From contig NZ_CP015164.1 of the NCBI RefSeq assembly GCF_001766235.1, forward strand, positions 1,887,001 through 1,951,000: DNA of 64,000 nt, written 5' to 3'. Below the pieces are notes generated by a model. That model saw only the letters and a list, made by a program, of their open reading frames with translations, was not told where the DNA came from and ran no database searches. Position numbers and translations under genes: made by a program. Shown one piece after another: positions 18,137 to 28,047 of this stretch. How positions within the stretch are numbered: the stretch's first letter is position 1; each line of letters begins with the position of its first letter. The DNA comes from Acetobacter ascendens (GTDB taxonomy: Bacteria; Pseudomonadota; Alphaproteobacteria; Acetobacterales; Acetobacteraceae).

Positions 18137-19685
18137 ATGTCTTCATCTTCTTTATTCGAACCTGTGCGACTGGGCGACCTGTCGCTGGAAAACCGGATCT
18201 TCCTGCCACCACTGACACGCTGCCGCAGCACCCAACCGGGCGATATTCCCAACGCGCTGATGGCCGAGTATTACGCGCAGCGCACGCAGGCGGGTTTCCT
18301 GATTACCGAAGGTACGCAGATCGAACCCCGCGGGCAGGGCTATGCCTGGACGCCAGGCATCTATTCACCCGAGCAGGTCGCGGGCTGGAAGCTGGTCACC
18401 GATGCGGTACACGCAAAGCGGCGGCCCATCTTTGCACAATTGTGGCATGTGGGCCGCGTGTCCCACCGGGCATTGCAGCCCGGTCATGAGGCACCGATCG
18501 CTCCGTCCGCGGTCGCGGCAACAGGCGTAAACGTGTTCATCCCCACGGGGCCGGGTACAGGAAAGCTGGTACCCCCTGATGTGCCACGCGCGCTGACCAT
18601 TCCCGAAATCCATGAACTGGTGGAGCTGTACGCACAGGCAGCCCGCAACGCCCTGTCAGCCGGTTTCGATGGCGTCGAAATCCACGCCGCCAATGGCTAC
18701 CTGATTAACCAGTTTATCTCCGAACGGGCCAATTTCCGCATCGATGCCTATGGCGGCAGCCTGTCCAATCGCCTGCGCTTCCTGCGCGAGGTGGTCGAGG
18801 CCGTCTCCGCCGTCGTCACGCCCGACAGGATGGGCGTGCGGTTTTCCCCGCTGTTCGGCACGACGACGGAAGAGCGCGTCTATCTCGGCCTGCTGGAGGA
18901 CAATCCAGCGGAAACCTACACGGCAGCCGTGCGCGTACTGGCGGAGGCGGGCATCGCCTACGTCTCGCTGGCCGAAGCCGACTGGGACAATGCGCCGGAA
19001 ATGCCGGATGCCTTCCGCGCCAGCGTGCGCGACATCTTCGGCGGCCGCATCCTGTGCGCGGGCCGTTACGACCTGCACAAGGCACAGCATGTGCTGGGCC
19101 ATGGATGGGCGGACATGATCGGCTTTGGCCGGAAATTCATCGCCAATCCGGACCTGCCCGCGCGGCTGGAACATAACTGGCCGCTCAATCCGCTGGACCC
19201 GGCGACGATGTACGGCGGTCGAGGCCGTCTCCGCCGTCGTCACGCCCGACAGGATGGGCGTGCGGTTTTCCCCGCTGTTCGGCACGACGACGGAAGAGCG
19301 CGTCTATCTCGGCCTGCTGGAGGACAATCCAGCGGAAACCTACACGGCAGCCGTGCGCGTACTGGCGGAGGCGGGCATCGCCTACGTCTCGCTGGCCGAA
19401 GCCGACTGGGACAATGCGCCGGAAATGCCGGATGCCTTCCGCGCCAGCGTGCGCGACATCTTCGGCGGCCGCATCCTGTGCGCGGGCCGTTACGACCTGC
19501 ACAAGGCACAGCATGTGCTGGGCCATGGATGGGCGGACATGATCGGCTTTGGCCGGAAATTCATCGCCAATCCGGACCTGCCCGCGCGGCTGGAACATAA
19601 CTGGCCGCTCAATCCGCTGGACCCGGCGACGATGTACGGCGGCAGCGCGCATGGCTACACCGACTACCTTTTCCATAATCAATAA
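18137..19685 (+). pseudogene. nemA: Old Yellow Enzyme (N-ethylmaleimide reductase type), disrupted by a tandem duplication
   Basis: It starts at the ATG at 18137 (AGGG upstream). The product is a typical FMN-dependent alkene reductase: LFEPVRLGDLSLENRIFLPPLTR, AQLWHVGRVSH, EIHAANGYLINQFIS and GRKFIANPDLPARLEHN. A 424-bp segment (18793-19216) is repeated perfectly at 19217-19640. Because 424 is not a multiple of 3, the first copy runs out of frame after MYGG, and only about the last dozen residues of the true enzyme are replaced, by a shifted tail ending at 19600. Removing one copy gives 374 residues ending GYTDYLFHNQ, the normal length. The FMN barrel is almost complete, so residual activity is possible. 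Confidence 0.9.
18793..19640 (+). repeat. 424-bp perfect tandem duplication
   Basis: Units 18793-19216 and 19217-19640 appear identical. The junctions share only GG(T/C) microhomology (GTGGTCG at the entry, GCGGTCG at the junction, GCGGCAG at the exit), typical of a recent slippage or illegitimate recombination event. One unit must be lost to restore the reading frame. Confidence 0.95.
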
Positions 19686-19701
19686 ACCGGGAAACGGACC
19701 A

Positions 19702-21072
19702 ATGAGTTTTTACCAGACCCTCAACCCGACAACGGAAACCGTGGAACGCACGTTTGAACTGCATACTGCCGCGCAGATGAAGGAGATTGTCGATCGCGCG
19801 GACCATGTGTGGAAGACCGACTGGAAAAAGCGCGATATCGCAGCCCGCAAAGTCATCATGTCAAAGGCCGCCGACCTGCTGCGTCGTGACCGCGTGACCC
19901 ATGCGCGCCTGATCGCGACCGAGATGGGCAAGGCGCTGCCTGACGCGCTGGAAGAAATCGACATCACGGCCGACATCCTCTCCTACTATGCCGAGGGCGC
20001 GGAGAAATTTCTCGCTCCCACGCCCCTGAAGGTCAAGGAAGGCCATGCAAAGATCATCAACCAGCCGCTTGGCGTAATCTACTGCATCGAGCCTTGGAAC
20101 TTCCCCTATTACCAGTTGGCCCGCGTGGCGGGGCCGAACCTGATGGCAGGCAATGTGGTCATCGCCAAGCACGCGCCCAACGTGCCGCAATGTGCGCTGG
20201 CCTTTGAAAAGCTGTTCCACGAGGCGGGCGCGCCTGCTGGTGTCTATACCAACATCTTCCTCGACAACGATCAGTCCGCCGAACTGATCAAGGATTTCCG
20301 CATCCGTGGCGTCGCCCTGACGGGCAGCGAACGCGCGGGCCAGACGGTCGCGGCCGAAGCGGGTGCGGCGCTGAAGAAGGACACGATGGAACTTGGCGGT
20401 AGCGACGCGTTCATCGTGCTGGATGACGCGGATCTTGAACTTGCCGTGAAGTGGGCGACATGGGGCCGGTTTGCCAATAATGGGCAGGTCTGCACGGCGG
20501 CCAAACGGATGATCGTGCATGAGAAGGTCTACGACGCCTTCCTCGCAGGTCTGAAAACCGCGATCACGCAGTTCCGCATTGGCGATCCGCTGGCTGAGGG
20601 TACCACCCATGGCCCGATGAGCAGCAGGAAGGCACTCGACACCGCACTGGCGCAGACTGACGAAGCGGTCAAGGCAGGCGCAACGTTGGTGGCCGGGGGC
20701 AAGCGGATGGAGTGCCGCGGCTTCTTCATGGAACCGACCATCCTGACCAATGTGTCAAAGGACAACCCGGTCTTCTATCAGGAGATTTTCGGCCCGGTCG
20801 CTGTGGTACATAAGGTTGCCTCGGAACACGAAGCCATCGAACTGGCCAATGATTCTCCTTATGGCCTCGGCGGGGCCGTGTTCTCGCGTGACCTTGGCCG
20901 GGCGGAACGGGTGGCCGAAGCGGTCGAGACCGGCATGATGTTCATCAACACGGCCACGGCTGCGGCCCCTGAACTGCCGTTTGGCGGGATCAAGAACTCT
21001 GGCTTTGGCCGCGAACTGTCCTTCCTCGGCATTGAGGAGTTTATCAACCGTAAGCTGATCCGCGTCGCCTGA
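19702..21072 (+). CDS. NAD(P)-dependent aldehyde dehydrogenase (succinate-semialdehyde dehydrogenase type)
   Basis: 456 residues from the ATG at 19702, 16 bp after the oxidoreductase stop. It is an ALDH superfamily enzyme with IEPWNFPYYQLARVAGPNLMAGN, the Glu in MELGGSDAFIV, the catalytic Cys in NNGQVCTAAKRM, and EIFGPVAVVHKV. It most resembles the short SSADH/GabD2 group. The native role is uncertain. It is cotranscribed with the Old Yellow Enzyme gene and probably answers to the same HxlR regulator, which suits detoxification of reactive carbonyls. Confidence 0.9.
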   Translation: MSFYQTLNPTTETVERTFELHTAAQMKEIVDRADHVWKTDWKKRDIAARKVIMSKAADLLRRDRVTHARLIATEMGKALPDALEEIDITADILSYYAEGAEKFLAPTPLKVKEGHAKIINQPLGVIYCIEPWNFPYYQLARVAGPNLMAGNVVIAKHAPNVPQCALAFEKLFHEAGAPAGVYTNIFLDNDQSAELIKDFRIRGVALTGSERAGQTVAAEAGAALKKDTMELGGSDAFIVLDDADLELAVKWATWGRFANNGQVCTAAKRMIVHEKVYDAFLAGLKTAITQFRIGDPLAEGTTHGPMSSRKALDTALAQTDEAVKAGATLVAGGKRMECRGFFMEPTILTNVSKDNPVFYQEIFGPVAVVHKVASEHEAIELANDSPYGLGGAVFSRDLGRAERVAEAVETGMMFINTATAAAPELPFGGIKNSGFGRELSFLGIEEFINRKLIRVA

Positions 21073-21091
21073 TAGGCATGATGCCGTTTCC

Positions 21092-21119
21092 TGTCCCGGA
21101 TAAACTCCTGTCCGGGACA
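21092..21119 (+). terminator. Hairpin after the aldehyde dehydrogenase gene
   Basis: A perfect 9-bp stem (TGTCCCGGA / TCCGGGACA) with a 10-nt loop lies 20 bp after the stop codon. There is no T-run, so it is either a weak or factor-assisted terminator or an mRNA 3'-end protector. Confidence 0.45.
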
Positions 21120-21292
21120 AATCTGCACTGCCCAAAAAGGCAAATGTCGACAGTGGTCGAGTGATACTGGCGAATGGTGCATGTCTGTTTTGCGAACCGG
21201 ACAATTAGGCATCAAATGGCAGACATGAGGGCGAACGCCGCCTGTCTGCTTCGTTCTGGAATCATCCATCATACCAGCCTACCCCAAACATA

Positions 21293-23596
21293 TCATAGAG
21301 GCACTTTAGTTTCAAAAATTGTCGTTGCTTCTGCCGGCAATCTAGAGATTAGGTCAGTAGCAATGATCGGCACGCGTGCCGCGTCGATATGCTCGCTGGC
21401 GTAACAACGCGCCAGCAATTCCTCTCCTAAATAGGCATCATACTTTGCTCTCTTCATATCGGGGACTAGTCGAGCTAGAACTTCCGCATCAGGAGCAGGC
21501 CTTTCGGCGAGAGTTTTCAGGGCGGCAACCAGTTTGCCTCCGTCTTTAGCCGGAATTGTGACCGCGATACCCTCCGAATTAGCCGTCACGCCATGAGAGG
21601 CAAGCGCTAGCACCAAGGCCAGTTGAGCCCGATTACCGACCCAGGGGAAAAGCAGGAGTTCGTCCTCATGCCGATATAAACTTGCATGCCGCAATCCAAG
21701 ATTATCGAATGTCACTCTGGCTTCCGTAAGGCATTCAAGAGCTATCTTGTCGAGAAAGCGAGGAATGGCGATGCTCTCATAAACCCGGCGCATCTCCGCT
21801 ACGACTTCATCGGCGGGGGGTAAGCCCTCGCCACCGAATTTGGGCGGCACGCCACCATACGCTCGTGTGACCAAAATTTCCCGGCGTTGATTGTCGAGCT
21901 CGATCACCCGCCACCGACGTCCGGCGAAGATGATGAGTTGTTCCGGCATTACCGGGCTATCGACTGGCAGCGAGCCAAGGTTCCGTCCGCGATCCGTAAT
22001 AACCTTGAATTCGTCAGGCGTCATGAATACGGCGTAGAACCCACGGTCATTGATGACCCGTTCGCCTTCTTCGCCTGGCAAAAGCGTTCCGTCTGGCGCC
22101 TGTTCAATAAGCTGGACCTCTGGATGCTTCATGCGCCGCAGCACATCAATGTAAAGGGCCTGATCAATTTCAGGAAATACCCGACTCTCGATCAGGCGGT
22201 TCCAGCCCTGTTTGACTGTCAGTCCACCGTGTTGAGCGATTAGTGCCAGAATCTGCTGTATCAGCGTGGAAAGATGCAAACATCCAATCTGAGGCGATTC
22301 ATTCCAGCGCCTCAGCATCAGATTGAGCATCGCTATGCTCTGCACCGTGTGCGGCCGCATGGCATCAATGGGATGGATGCGTTCGTCAATCGCCATCTCG
22401 GTGGTGTAGACCCGCATTACCGAGGACTGTCCGGCACGTCGACCGGAACGCCCCAGTCGCTGGCGCATGCCTGAAACAGTGTGCCCAGGCCCAATCTGGC
22501 TCACAGCATCAATGTGGCCAACATCAATGCCTAGTTCGAGGGTCGTGGTTGCGATAATGGAGCCTGGTCGATCATCTTCTTTCAGCCTTCGTTCGGCTTC
22601 CTCACGGTGCTCACGCGATAAGCTACCGTGATGAGCGAAAAACTCCTCCGGCACGCCCAATGTTTCACAAAGAGTACGCAGTCTTGCAGTGTACAGTTCA
22701 ACATTCCGGCGCGAGCCAGCAAAAATCAGACTCCGATGCCCTCGAAGCGTGTCGAAGAGGTGTGTCGCGATCTCTATGTCTGCTGTGCTCTCGGTTGCCT
22801 CGCCCTTGTCTGAATTCGCGTCACGTTGCTTCAGACGTGGCTGTATATAGCCGCGAACCTGAAGTTTCAGGGGTTGGCTACCCATTTGAGATTCTAATAT
22901 CTCCACGCCATCCGGATTGAGTGGCCGTAAGAAAGCAGCTGAGGTTCTCATGTCGGCCAGGGTGGCCGAAAGGCCTACGCGAACGACTGGATGTCCTGCG
23001 GCGATCTCGATACGATTGAGCAGAGATTGCAGTTGGCGTCCACGCTCTGCATCCATAAAAGCATGCATCTCGTCGATCACCATGTAACTTAACGCAGCGA
23101 ACAGACGCTTTGCTTCATTCCCTCGTCGGACGAGGATGGCTTCCAGACTTTCTGGTGTAGTCAGCAATATCCCCTGGGGCCGCTTGCGTGCTCTTTCCTT
23201 GACGCTGCTGGCCACATCCCCGTGCCACTTCCAGACAGGAATCTCCACTTCTTCGCAAAGTGTCTCCATTCGACCGAACTGGTCATTGATAAGTGCGCGC
23301 AAGGGGCTGATGTAAATGGCCTCAAACCCCGCACCGGGTTTGCGTTCATCTGTAGCCAGTCGCGAAACAATCGGCAGGAAGGCCGCCTCGGTCTTCCCGC
23401 TTGCTGTCCCGGCCGCGATAATGAGATCCCGCTGTCCTTCCAGCAGAACCGGAATGGATCGTTCCTGGATATCACGAAGTTCGGTCCAGCCCTGATGCCA
23501 GATCCAGCGCCGGACTTTCTCGTGCAGCAGATCGAAAGACGTCGACGCACCGTTACCGGAAGTTTGCCCGAATGGGTCAGACGGTGCGTCGTTCAA
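21293..23596 (-). CDS. sngC: Shango-type helicase SngC (DEAD/DEAH box, Lhr-like)
   Basis: 767 residues, superfamily 2 helicase: motif I AAGTASGKTEAAF (GTASGKT at 63-69), motif II VIDEMHAF (DEMH 175-178), motif III GLSATL, and motifs V/VI IIATTTLELGIDVGHID and QRLGRSGRRAG. A long C-terminal domain follows, as in Lhr-type helicases. It overlaps sngB by 4 bp (ATGA). A TerB protein, BrxD-like ATPase and DEAD helicase in one operon is the published make-up of the Shango anti-phage system. The DNA or RNA substrate is unknown. Confidence 0.85.
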   Translation of the reverse strand: MNDAPSDPFGQTSGNGASTSFDLLHEKVRRWIWHQGWTELRDIQERSIPVLLEGQRDLIIAAGTASGKTEAAFLPIVSRLATDERKPGAGFEAIYISPLRALINDQFGRMETLCEEVEIPVWKWHGDVASSVKERARKRPQGILLTTPESLEAILVRRGNEAKRLFAALSYMVIDEMHAFMDAERGRQLQSLLNRIEIAAGHPVVRVGLSATLADMRTSAAFLRPLNPDGVEILESQMGSQPLKLQVRGYIQPRLKQRDANSDKGEATESTADIEIATHLFDTLRGHRSLIFAGSRRNVELYTARLRTLCETLGVPEEFFAHHGSLSREHREEAERRLKEDDRPGSIIATTTLELGIDVGHIDAVSQIGPGHTVSGMRQRLGRSGRRAGQSSVMRVYTTEMAIDERIHPIDAMRPHTVQSIAMLNLMLRRWNESPQIGCLHLSTLIQQILALIAQHGGLTVKQGWNRLIESRVFPEIDQALYIDVLRRMKHPEVQLIEQAPDGTLLPGEEGERVINDRGFYAVFMTPDEFKVITDRGRNLGSLPVDSPVMPEQLIIFAGRRWRVIELDNQRREILVTRAYGGVPPKFGGEGLPPADEVVAEMRRVYESIAIPRFLDKIALECLTEARVTFDNLGLRHASLYRHEDELLLFPWVGNRAQLALVLALASHGVTANSEGIAVTIPAKDGGKLVAALKTLAERPAPDAEVLARLVPDMKRAKYDAYLGEELLARCYASEHIDAARVPIIATDLISRLPAEATTIFETKVPL

Positions 23597-24993
23597 AGCC
23601 TGAAGTCCGCCAGATCATCGTCGGGCGAGGTCTGAGTGGAGCCAGTTGTTGAAGAACCAGCCGCACCAGGCGCATCTTTTTTGTCGTCATCGATAATATC
23701 TCCACCCGCCGACGGCGCGTCCGGCGCGATCTCAGCCTGGTTCACCAGACCCTGCCACTGAGCCTGCGGGTTCTGTTCCAGAATGGCGAGCAGGTCGAGG
23801 AAAGCCTTGATGGTGTTGCGCGGTGTCCGGAAATAGGACTCACCAATCTTCTGGTTGCAGTGAGTCATAAAGGCCTTGAAAACCTCATCTGGCACCAGGT
23901 AACGGTCCTGGTCGCCATAGGCGAACACATGCCGCAATTTACCAAGCAGAATGTAGAGGTCTTCGGGGGTCAGGCTCTGAAGCCGGATGACCGGACCGGA
24001 AAGATCGACCAGACCATTGCGGGCAAAGCTGTTTTCAGCCAGGCGGGATCGCAGCGCTTCGTAGGAATAGAGGCCCCGGCGGCTGTCCATCAGGAATTCG
24101 GGTGTGCCGCCGAAATAGACGCCGAGGGATTCAGCCGAGCCCTGGAGCACATCGTTCACGATACGGAGAATCTGCTCGTAGTTGGCATTGCGTGATTGGG
24201 CACTGACCAGCTTGAACAGGTTCACGCATTCATCAAGCATGACCAGAAAACCCGAATATCCTGCCAGGGTCACAAAGCGACTCATGACCTTCAGGTAGTC
24301 GTAAACCGAGGCATCGTCGATGATCGAGCGTACGCCGAGCGCCTCCCGAGCCTCGGTTTTGAGCGTGTACTCACCACGGAGCCAGCGAAGTGCCGCCGCC
24401 TTTCCACTCTCGCTCCCTTCTTCGAAAGCGCGCCAGTAGCATTCTATGACGGTTGCAAAGTCATAGCCGGAAACAAGTTCCTGAATGGGGAGCAGCCTTT
24501 CCTGAATGACGTCTCCGATCGTGCGACCTGATGCCTTGGCTGAAGCTTGTGCCTCCATGATGAAACGTTCGACTATGCTTGCCAGAGCTCCTCCGTCCTG
24601 CTTGGTGCGGGTGGCCATGTTACGCATGAGTTCTGCATAAAGACTGCGGGCCTGGCCCCCGCTGGCATGCAAGCGACGATCAGGGGATAAATCTGCGTGA
24701 GCCACTACCAGCTTGCTTTGCATGGCAATAGAACGGGCCAGGTTAAGGAAGAAAGTCTTGCCCGCTCCATAGTCGCCAATAATGAAACGAACCGCAGAAC
24801 CTCCGTCCGCGATGCGTTTGACGTCCTGCACCACCTGATTGACTTCGCCTGCGCGACCGACCTGAACTAACTGGATGCCTGACCGTGGTACGACACCTGC
24901 GCGAAGCGCCTGAATGACGCCATCACGGTCCTTGGGCTTGATTTTCTCCGCAGTGCGAGTGCCGTTTGAAGCTGCGACGCTAAGATTGGTCAT
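23593..24993 (-). CDS. sngB: Shango-type ATPase SngB (BrxD-like)
   Basis: 466 residues of the BREX BrxD/DUF2791 AAA-type ATPase family: Walker A GDYGAGKT at 73-80, Walker B FLVMLDEC at 249-256, and an upstream RAGVVPRSGIQLVQVGR leader typical of the family. The last 60 residues are acidic and low-complexity (DDDKKDAPGAAGSSTTG). It overlaps both neighbours by 4 bp, so the three proteins are translationally coupled and probably form one complex. Confidence 0.87.
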   Translation of the reverse strand: MTNLSVAASNGTRTAEKIKPKDRDGVIQALRAGVVPRSGIQLVQVGRAGEVNQVVQDVKRIADGGSAVRFIIGDYGAGKTFFLNLARSIAMQSKLVVAHADLSPDRRLHASGGQARSLYAELMRNMATRTKQDGGALASIVERFIMEAQASAKASGRTIGDVIQERLLPIQELVSGYDFATVIECYWRAFEEGSESGKAAALRWLRGEYTLKTEAREALGVRSIIDDASVYDYLKVMSRFVTLAGYSGFLVMLDECVNLFKLVSAQSRNANYEQILRIVNDVLQGSAESLGVYFGGTPEFLMDSRRGLYSYEALRSRLAENSFARNGLVDLSGPVIRLQSLTPEDLYILLGKLRHVFAYGDQDRYLVPDEVFKAFMTHCNQKIGESYFRTPRNTIKAFLDLLAILEQNPQAQWQGLVNQAEIAPDAPSAGGDIIDDDKKDAPGAAGSSTTGSTQTSPDDDLADFRL

Positions 24994-27272
24994 GATGATG
25001 CTCCCGGCGCGTCAGCAAGAAGCGCCATATTGATGATCAAAGGGTCTCCGTCCTCGATAAGTTCTTCATCGAACGTATCATAGGCCCACTCGTTGATGAC
25101 TTCGAGCGCGCCATTCGGCATCAACCCGAGTTCGCGTGCCTTGGCCTCAAACCCGGAGCGTGTCCATTCCGGTTGGTTGACCAGGTCCTCAAGCAGGCGG
25201 GCCTGCTCAGGGCCAAGTCCGACGAACTTCGTTTTCTGTTCCAAAGTGGAAGCAACGGCTACTGAAATCGAAATTTTAGAGGCTTCATCCTCATAGATGG
25301 GCGCGAGAATTGCATCGACTTTCTTAGTCTCACGCAGGATGACGCCGACCTTGCCCATGTCAATGACGATACCATCCTGGGATTTTACTTTCGAGGGAGG
25401 TGCTGGGATCCGATGACCGCCTCTCCGCGACTTATCATCCTCGACCACGATTGGTTCCGAAGCGCAGGATGTCGTAGCAGCAGCACCTTGGTGCAAGACA
25501 GTGTAGAGTTCCCGTCGGCCGAGACCAAAGGCTTCGTAAAGCCGCTCCAAAGCTACCATCATACCTTGATCTGTCTCGCCTATCGTTACGGCGACAGAAG
25601 CTGTCAGCGAGACAATAGTAGTTCGTTGCTCGGGTTCTACACTCTCTACGATGGTTTTAAGGCGGCCAAGTGTTGGCAAGCGTTCCGGAAGCAGGCGCAG
25701 ACGGGCCGTCAATCGTTTCGTTTCGTGCGGGGTGAGTTGCAGCCGTGTGGTGAGAGCATCGACCAGCTTTTGGCCTAAAGTCAGAGCTTTGGCTGCCGGG
25801 CCAATGGCAGTCATGATCAGGGCTGCTGTGCGGAAGTCGGCACCGACGGGTGTTAGCTGGCCTTGAGCATCGCCAATGCGGAATAGAATTATATTCTCAC
25901 CTGGCTTGGTCCCACCGTAGGTTGGATCCGGTTCCATGCCGTAACCTACTCGTGCCAGCATGGCGGACATGTCACGAGCTTGCCGAAGACCCGAGGCTGC
26001 CTTGCCAGAACCAAAGCACCGCGGGCCCAGTTCTTCAAGCGGCACATCGGCAAGAGGTTGAGGCAAGTCATCCAGCCAAGCTCTGAAAGAACGAACAGTT
26101 TCTCTTTCCCCAAGTTCCGCAGGCAGCATCAAGGCGGCGGCCATACTGTCGGCACGTTCACGTTCCTTGCCAACGACCTTGGCAAATGCAGACAGATCCT
26201 CACGCGCCCCTTCACATAGCTTGATCATTTTGGTCCACGTCAATTGCGCTGGATCAGGAAGGCGATCGATGCCTTCAAATTTTATTGAGCTATGGAGATA
26301 CTGACTCGCCGACCGATAACTCAGATCAAGTCGGCTCTCTTTTTTATCTCTGAGCCGAAAACCGTGCGGAAATTTCTGATTGAAACGATGCCGCATGAGT
26401 TCAATGAACTCCGGACGCGCTCGTGTCGTTGCAATGCGTGGCCATAAACCGGTTAAGTGAGGAGGTAAGGATAGAATACTTGCTATGGCGAGGTCGACAT
26501 CAAGCGGCATACCTCTCAATGCGTGTAGACCTAATTTAACCTGAAGCAATGGAGACATATGATTTCCCAAAGCTGCGAGATCTGGCTTCCATGCCTCCAC
26601 TGTCGGTATATCCGTAACAGCATGCTTCATTGCGATGAAATTGAGTAGCTCAGTGCTATAATTTACAAAAGAGCCGTTATGTCCGAAGAGTTCACGCAGG
26701 CGCTCTACTTCAGCTACCAATAACACCTCTTCGTCAATCGAAGGACTATCGGCTATCAGGCGACGTTCGAGCCCATAGAAGTAAAGAAAGGGATAGCCCA
26801 TAGGGTAGCTGGTGTCGGATTTCCCGCTCGCCAGCCAATGCAGGTAAGCCAATCGTTGATTGGGCGTGATATCAGTGTAAGAGGGCCAATAGCCCAGATC
26901 TAGGTTCGTTTGTGGCGCTCCGGACGCGACCTTGAGTGATGGTCTGATAAGACAAGGCGCTGGAGTGTCGGTATTCCAGCCTCCGTCCGGCGCTGCCGTC
27001 AAAAAGTTGCCGACATAGACCATGCCATCAGCAATCTCGAAGCCATGGATAGTGACTTTTTCGCCGGGGAGCACCCAGCGAGCATCGTTCTTCTTGTGGC
27101 TCCGTGATTGTCCATACCGTTCTAATTTCTCCTCATCATTGAGAAATGCATGTTGGGTATGAAGCGAGGGGCTGTGTGTAGATGACGAGGCGATAGTCTC
27201 TTTCCTGGTCGCCTCATTAGTCGTGTCCGAAATTTCGGATCCGCTGAAAATGCGTTTTAGCCAAGAAAACAT
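24990..27272 (-). CDS. sngA: Shango-type TerB-domain protein SngA
   Basis: 760 residues. The N-terminal 60 residues are disordered and Ser/Thr-rich. A TerB-N domain spans about 75-270 (LPGEKVTIHGFEIADGMVYVG, DLGYWPSYTDITPNQRLAYLHWLASG, YPFLYFYGLERRL). A long helical middle follows, and a TerB-C type region (KVGVILRETKKVDAILAPIYE...LNGLGPEQ-like, NEWAYDTFDEELIEDGD) forms the C-terminus. It is the first gene of the operon. The TerB fold is metal-associated and found in tellurite and phage-defence loci; its Shango role is not resolved. Confidence 0.83.
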   Translation of the reverse strand: MFSWLKRIFSGSEISDTTNEATRKETIASSSTHSPSLHTQHAFLNDEEKLERYGQSRSHKKNDARWVLPGEKVTIHGFEIADGMVYVGNFLTAAPDGGWNTDTPAPCLIRPSLKVASGAPQTNLDLGYWPSYTDITPNQRLAYLHWLASGKSDTSYPMGYPFLYFYGLERRLIADSPSIDEEVLLVAEVERLRELFGHNGSFVNYSTELLNFIAMKHAVTDIPTVEAWKPDLAALGNHMSPLLQVKLGLHALRGMPLDVDLAIASILSLPPHLTGLWPRIATTRARPEFIELMRHRFNQKFPHGFRLRDKKESRLDLSYRSASQYLHSSIKFEGIDRLPDPAQLTWTKMIKLCEGAREDLSAFAKVVGKERERADSMAAALMLPAELGERETVRSFRAWLDDLPQPLADVPLEELGPRCFGSGKAASGLRQARDMSAMLARVGYGMEPDPTYGGTKPGENIILFRIGDAQGQLTPVGADFRTAALIMTAIGPAAKALTLGQKLVDALTTRLQLTPHETKRLTARLRLLPERLPTLGRLKTIVESVEPEQRTTIVSLTASVAVTIGETDQGMMVALERLYEAFGLGRRELYTVLHQGAAATTSCASEPIVVEDDKSRRGGHRIPAPPSKVKSQDGIVIDMGKVGVILRETKKVDAILAPIYEDEASKISISVAVASTLEQKTKFVGLGPEQARLLEDLVNQPEWTRSGFEAKARELGLMPNGALEVINEWAYDTFDEELIEDGDPLIINMALLADAPGASS

Positions 27273-27391
27273 GTTCTACTCACGGAATGCTCGCCATTTT
27301 TTCAAATAGTAGACACCATTCTTACCCTGCAGCAACTATCTCCTGCGGCAAATGGAAATCAGAATAGATCACGGTTATTCTGTTCACACCA

Positions 27392-27775
27392 TCAGGAACA
27401 TCGGATTCTTTCAATAGAATACTGATCCATTTGTCCGTCTTCCGAAAGAAATGTAGCGTGTTCAGCTTGCGCCTGCGCTATCAGTAGATGGTCAAACGGA
27501 TCACGATGATGCAGAGGCAAAGACATAAGGATCTGCAAGTGTTCGGGTTGTATTTGTAGTAGAGAGAAACCTTCCGCAGGAATGGCTGCCAGAATATCGT
27601 TCATATCCGCATCCAGTTTTCCGATACGGATTTTGATCGCAATCTCCCATAATGACACGATACTCACCAGAATATCGTGGATTGGATCTGCAATAATCTC
27701 CCGTGCATTCTCACCCAGCCGGTCGGAGTCCGAAAGCCACCAGAGCAACGCATGCGTGTCGAGCAGAACCTTCAC
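27392..27775 (-). CDS. PIN-domain toxin (VapC-like ribonuclease)
   Basis: 127 residues with PIN-domain acidic residues: MKVLLDTHALLWWL (D6), SIVSLWEIAIKIRIGKL (conserved Glu), and HHRDPFDHLLIAQAQ (two Asp), matching the DThaLLWw subclass of VapC toxins. It presumably cleaves RNA when free of its antitoxin. It overlaps the antitoxin gene by 4 bp. The unit lies just upstream of the Shango operon on the same strand, with 119 bp between them. Confidence 0.9.
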   Translation of the reverse strand: MKVLLDTHALLWWLSDSDRLGENAREIIADPIHDILVSIVSLWEIAIKIRIGKLDADMNDILAAIPAEGFSLLQIQPEHLQILMSLPLHHRDPFDHLLIAQAQAEHATFLSEDGQMDQYSIERIRCS

Positions 27776-28044
27776 AAGTCGCGTTCCATGCTCTCAAGAA
27801 TGTCCGGTGGTGTCTCATCAAAATCTTCGCTCATCCTGATCCGTCCTCGAAGAGCTCCTGGCTGACGGCGGGGGCGATAAGACGGAGTTGGTGGCCGCAG
27901 TTCAGCAACAACCTGGTCGTGAGACGTCACGAGAATCGTGCTGCCCTGCCTGACCTGACGCAGATAAGCTGTCAGGTTTCCCCGGAACTCCCGAACACCG
28001 ATCTTCTGTGGAGATGATGCGTTATCTGAAAGGTGCTGGCTCAT
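27772..28044 (-). CDS. Phd/YefM-family antitoxin
   Basis: 90 residues from the ATG at 28044, chosen for the perfect AAGGAGGAG ribosome binding site 3 bp upstream; the frame extends to 28110 without such a signal. The N-terminal Phd fold reads KIGVREFRGNLTAYLRQVRQGSTILVTSHDQVVAELRP. The C-terminal half is basic then acidic (MSEDFDETPPDILESMERDL), the toxin-binding tail. It should repress its own operon, and a 15-bp inverted repeat directly upstream is the likely operator. Confidence 0.9.
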   Translation of the reverse strand: MSQHLSDNASSPQKIGVREFRGNLTAYLRQVRQGSTILVTSHDQVVAELRPPTPSYRPRRQPGALRGRIRMSEDFDETPPDILESMERDL

Positions 28045-28047
28045 GGT

